Source: Lysobacteraceae bacterium
Lineage (GTDB): Bacteria > Pseudomonadota > Gammaproteobacteria > Xanthomonadales > Xanthomonadaceae
Direction of reading: 5' to 3'
DNA: 64,000 nucleotides
Assembly: GCA_016789405.1 (NCBI GenBank)
Contig: JAEUPQ010000011.1
Coordinates: 1 to 64,000 of the forward strand
Shown here: positions 62,574 through 64,000 of the stretch, piece by piece
Numbering within the stretch: the first letter of the stretch is position 1
How the letters are laid out: each line of letters begins with the position of its first letter
Position numbers and translations under genes: made by a program
The notes under the pieces: generated by a model
What the model was told of the DNA's origin: nothing
Seen by the model: the letters and a program-made list of their open reading frames with translations, nothing else
Databases searched by the model: none

Positions 62574-63958
62574 GAAATTGCTGGAGTGACGGGACGCTGC
62601 TTCGATTCCGTTTGCAATGCACGGGGGCGCTGGCACTGGTTTTGACTGTGGCAATAGGGTTGAGCGCCTGTAAAGAGAAGTCTGACGCCCCTTTGCCAGT
62701 GCGCCAAGATGCGGCCTCACGTCGGTCGCTTGGTGATGCTCCATTGACATCATCAATCGAACCGACGGTTCCGACCGCCTTTGGCGACATTCGCGTGATG
62801 AGCTTTGATGAGTTCGAAGCTAGGGTCCTAAAGATTCCAGGAGTTCCAGAGCACTACATCGTCAATGGTGACATGCAAATAGTAGGAAAGCGCAACCTCG
62901 CGCGCTTCTTCAAGGCCGCCAAGGATGAAGCCAATGGAGTTGTCGGCGGAAAGCTCTTAGTCGACAGAATTGGAGACCTCAGCGGAGGCCCGTTATCTGG
63001 CATGCCGAACATATGGGAACCAGAAATCCGGCGAAATTTAACTTTCTGTGTCAGCACTGACCTAGAAGGTCATCATGGTGCTGTCGTACAAGCTATGGAG
63101 GTCGCCTCACGAAACTGGGAGCGCTATGTCGACATTGACTTCATTCATTTGCCAACGAGAGATGCTGCGTGTTCACCGGAACATGAAGATATCGTCTTCG
63201 CCGTCGCCTTGGGAGATCTTGGCCCCTTCACTCTTGCTTCCGCCCCGTTCCCGGATGATCAGAAAAGATTTAGAGTCCTACGCTTGGGCGAAATTTACTT
63301 GGCTTCCGATCAACGTGATCAGTATCCGCTGGATGAACTGTTACTACACGAATTGGGCCATATTCTTGGATTTGATCACGAGTTCAATCGACCAGATGCA
63401 GGATCCTGCTTCCAGCCGGATGATAACTTTGCCGTAACCGATCCTGATCGAAAGTCTGTCATGATGTATCCGAATTGCATTAAGCTTGGGGAATGGGATG
63501 GCTTCAAGCTTTCTGAGCTAGACAAACAAGGCGCTGCCTGTCTCTATGGCGCAGGGCCAGAAGGCCAGTCCGATGGAGAATGTCGACTCAGGGCTGCCCA
63601 TGGCAGCGCTACCGGGCGGCAGATTGCTGCGCGCTGGGACGATCAACTAGTAAATGACAGGCACTGGAAGTATTTCGAAGCCCTGAAAGTCAAGCCAGGC
63701 TCCATTGTGAACATCTCACTCCGTCCATCCCCTGGTCAAACGGGTGACGCCGACCTGTATGTAAGATTCATTGATCGCCCGTCATCTCGTGAAGCTGACT
63801 GCAGTCCATTGATCAGCCATGGCGGCGAGACATGCAGATTGTTCGTGCCGAAGCGAACTGGTGAAAATTCATTCGAGAAAGTTTATATAGGCGTGCATGG
63901 CGTTGGGGAAGCAACTTTCTCCATCGAGGCGATTTACATCGCTCCAGATGCTTCATAG
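62570..63958 (+). CDS. metzincin-like zinc protease, lipoprotein with PPC domain
   Basis: A 462-aa protein: lipobox LSAC (Cys34), then a metalloprotease with HELGHILGFDH (260-270; the extended HExxHxxGxxH zinc signature) and a downstream SVMMYPNC Met-turn. The final ~90 residues look like a bacterial pre-peptidase C-terminal (PPC) domain (WKYFEALKVKPGSIVNISL ... ADLYVRF ... KVYIGVHG). Lipid anchoring would hold it at the envelope. Coupled to the subtilisin gene by ATGA. Confidence 0.88.
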   Translation: MRNCWSDGTLLRFRLQCTGALALVLTVAIGLSACKEKSDAPLPVRQDAASRRSLGDAPLTSSIEPTVPTAFGDIRVMSFDEFEARVLKIPGVPEHYIVNGDMQIVGKRNLARFFKAAKDEANGVVGGKLLVDRIGDLSGGPLSGMPNIWEPEIRRNLTFCVSTDLEGHHGAVVQAMEVASRNWERYVDIDFIHLPTRDAACSPEHEDIVFAVALGDLGPFTLASAPFPDDQKRFRVLRLGEIYLASDQRDQYPLDELLLHELGHILGFDHEFNRPDAGSCFQPDDNFAVTDPDRKSVMMYPNCIKLGEWDGFKLSELDKQGAACLYGAGPEGQSDGECRLRAAHGSATGRQIAARWDDQLVNDRHWKYFEALKVKPGSIVNISLRPSPGQTGDADLYVRFIDRPSSREADCSPLISHGGETCRLFVPKRTGENSFEKVYIGVHGVGEATFSIEAIYIAPDAS

Positions 63959-64000
63959 AAGAAGATTATATGGGAATTTTGCCTGTGGGAATTTCCCCCT
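63959..64000. other. window end, 42 bp
   Basis: Short AT-rich tail after the metalloprotease stop; GGGAATTTTGCC and GGGAATTTCCCC partly repeat one another. Too short to interpret. Confidence 0.3.

Overview
The window reads as a chromosomal segment of a GC-rich gammaproteobacterium, most likely Xanthomonadaceae/Lysobacteraceae (Lysobacter, Luteimonas or a relative). The clues are strong G/C third-codon bias in the first ~37 kb, a CopL-copA-copB copper locus of the Xanthomonas type, and a TnpS/TnpT-like recombinase pair. The genus is an inference.

Layout. (1) 63-138: tRNA-Ala(GGC). (2) 215-12417: polyamine import and catabolism. It holds puuA-puuB (minus) and a divergent plus-strand run: puuD, a second PuuA-like ligase, a polyamine aminotransferase, a four-gene polyamine ABC transporter and a succinate-semialdehyde dehydrogenase. 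(3) 12407-15691: a Cys-rich lipoprotein, a 695-aa exported repeat-like protein and a DUF3142 protein, all of unknown role. (4) 15678-23932: agmatinase, a sirtuin without the zinc cysteines, methylmalonate-semialdehyde dehydrogenase, alanine dehydrogenase and an omega-amino-acid:pyruvate aminotransferase, then puuR and puuC. Together these genes can import putrescine or spermidine, make putrescine from guanidinobutyrate or agmatine, convert it through gamma-glutamylated intermediates to GABA and succinate, and convert beta-alanine to acetyl-CoA while alanine dehydrogenase recycles pyruvate. (5) 23990-29399: trans-4-hydroxyproline catabolism (epimerase, deaminase, D-hydroxyproline oxidase, 2-oxoglutarate-semialdehyde dehydrogenase, GntR/FCD regulator) around a GTATAC palindrome. 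(6) 29437-33551: copper resistance (copL, copA, copB, DUF411 protein). (7) 33604-37715: arsenate detoxification (arsR, gap, arsJ) with a divergent ATP-grasp-like gene.

From about 37.7 kb to the window end the DNA is accessory. Gene strand changes often, GC is visibly lower after 41 kb, and the content is typical of a defense island. It opens with two KfrA-type DNA-binding proteins and a complete tyrosine recombinase, which resemble the TnpT/TnpS cointegrate-resolution pair of Tn4651-type transposons (no tnpA is visible). Four modules follow: an ABC-three-component (ABC-3C) system; an HNH nuclease with an unknown, possibly nuclease-fold partner; a DUF5623 gene with a HsdR_N-nuclease/P-loop NTPase; and a 1685-aa nuclease-STAND protein of Avs type, with an IS3-family element sitting 3 bp beyond its stop codon.

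The most unusual signal is a short sequence (CTA-N4-CGATAA, extended in two copies to ~50 bp) that recurs in the same orientation in the gaps next to these modules, and more weakly beside the recombinase gene. It suggests module-by-module assembly by recombination. After the last copy come an MBL-fold hydrolase and a compact operon of three exported proteases of different catalytic classes (trypsin-like, subtilisin-like, metzincin-like lipoprotein), which I do not recognise as a described system.
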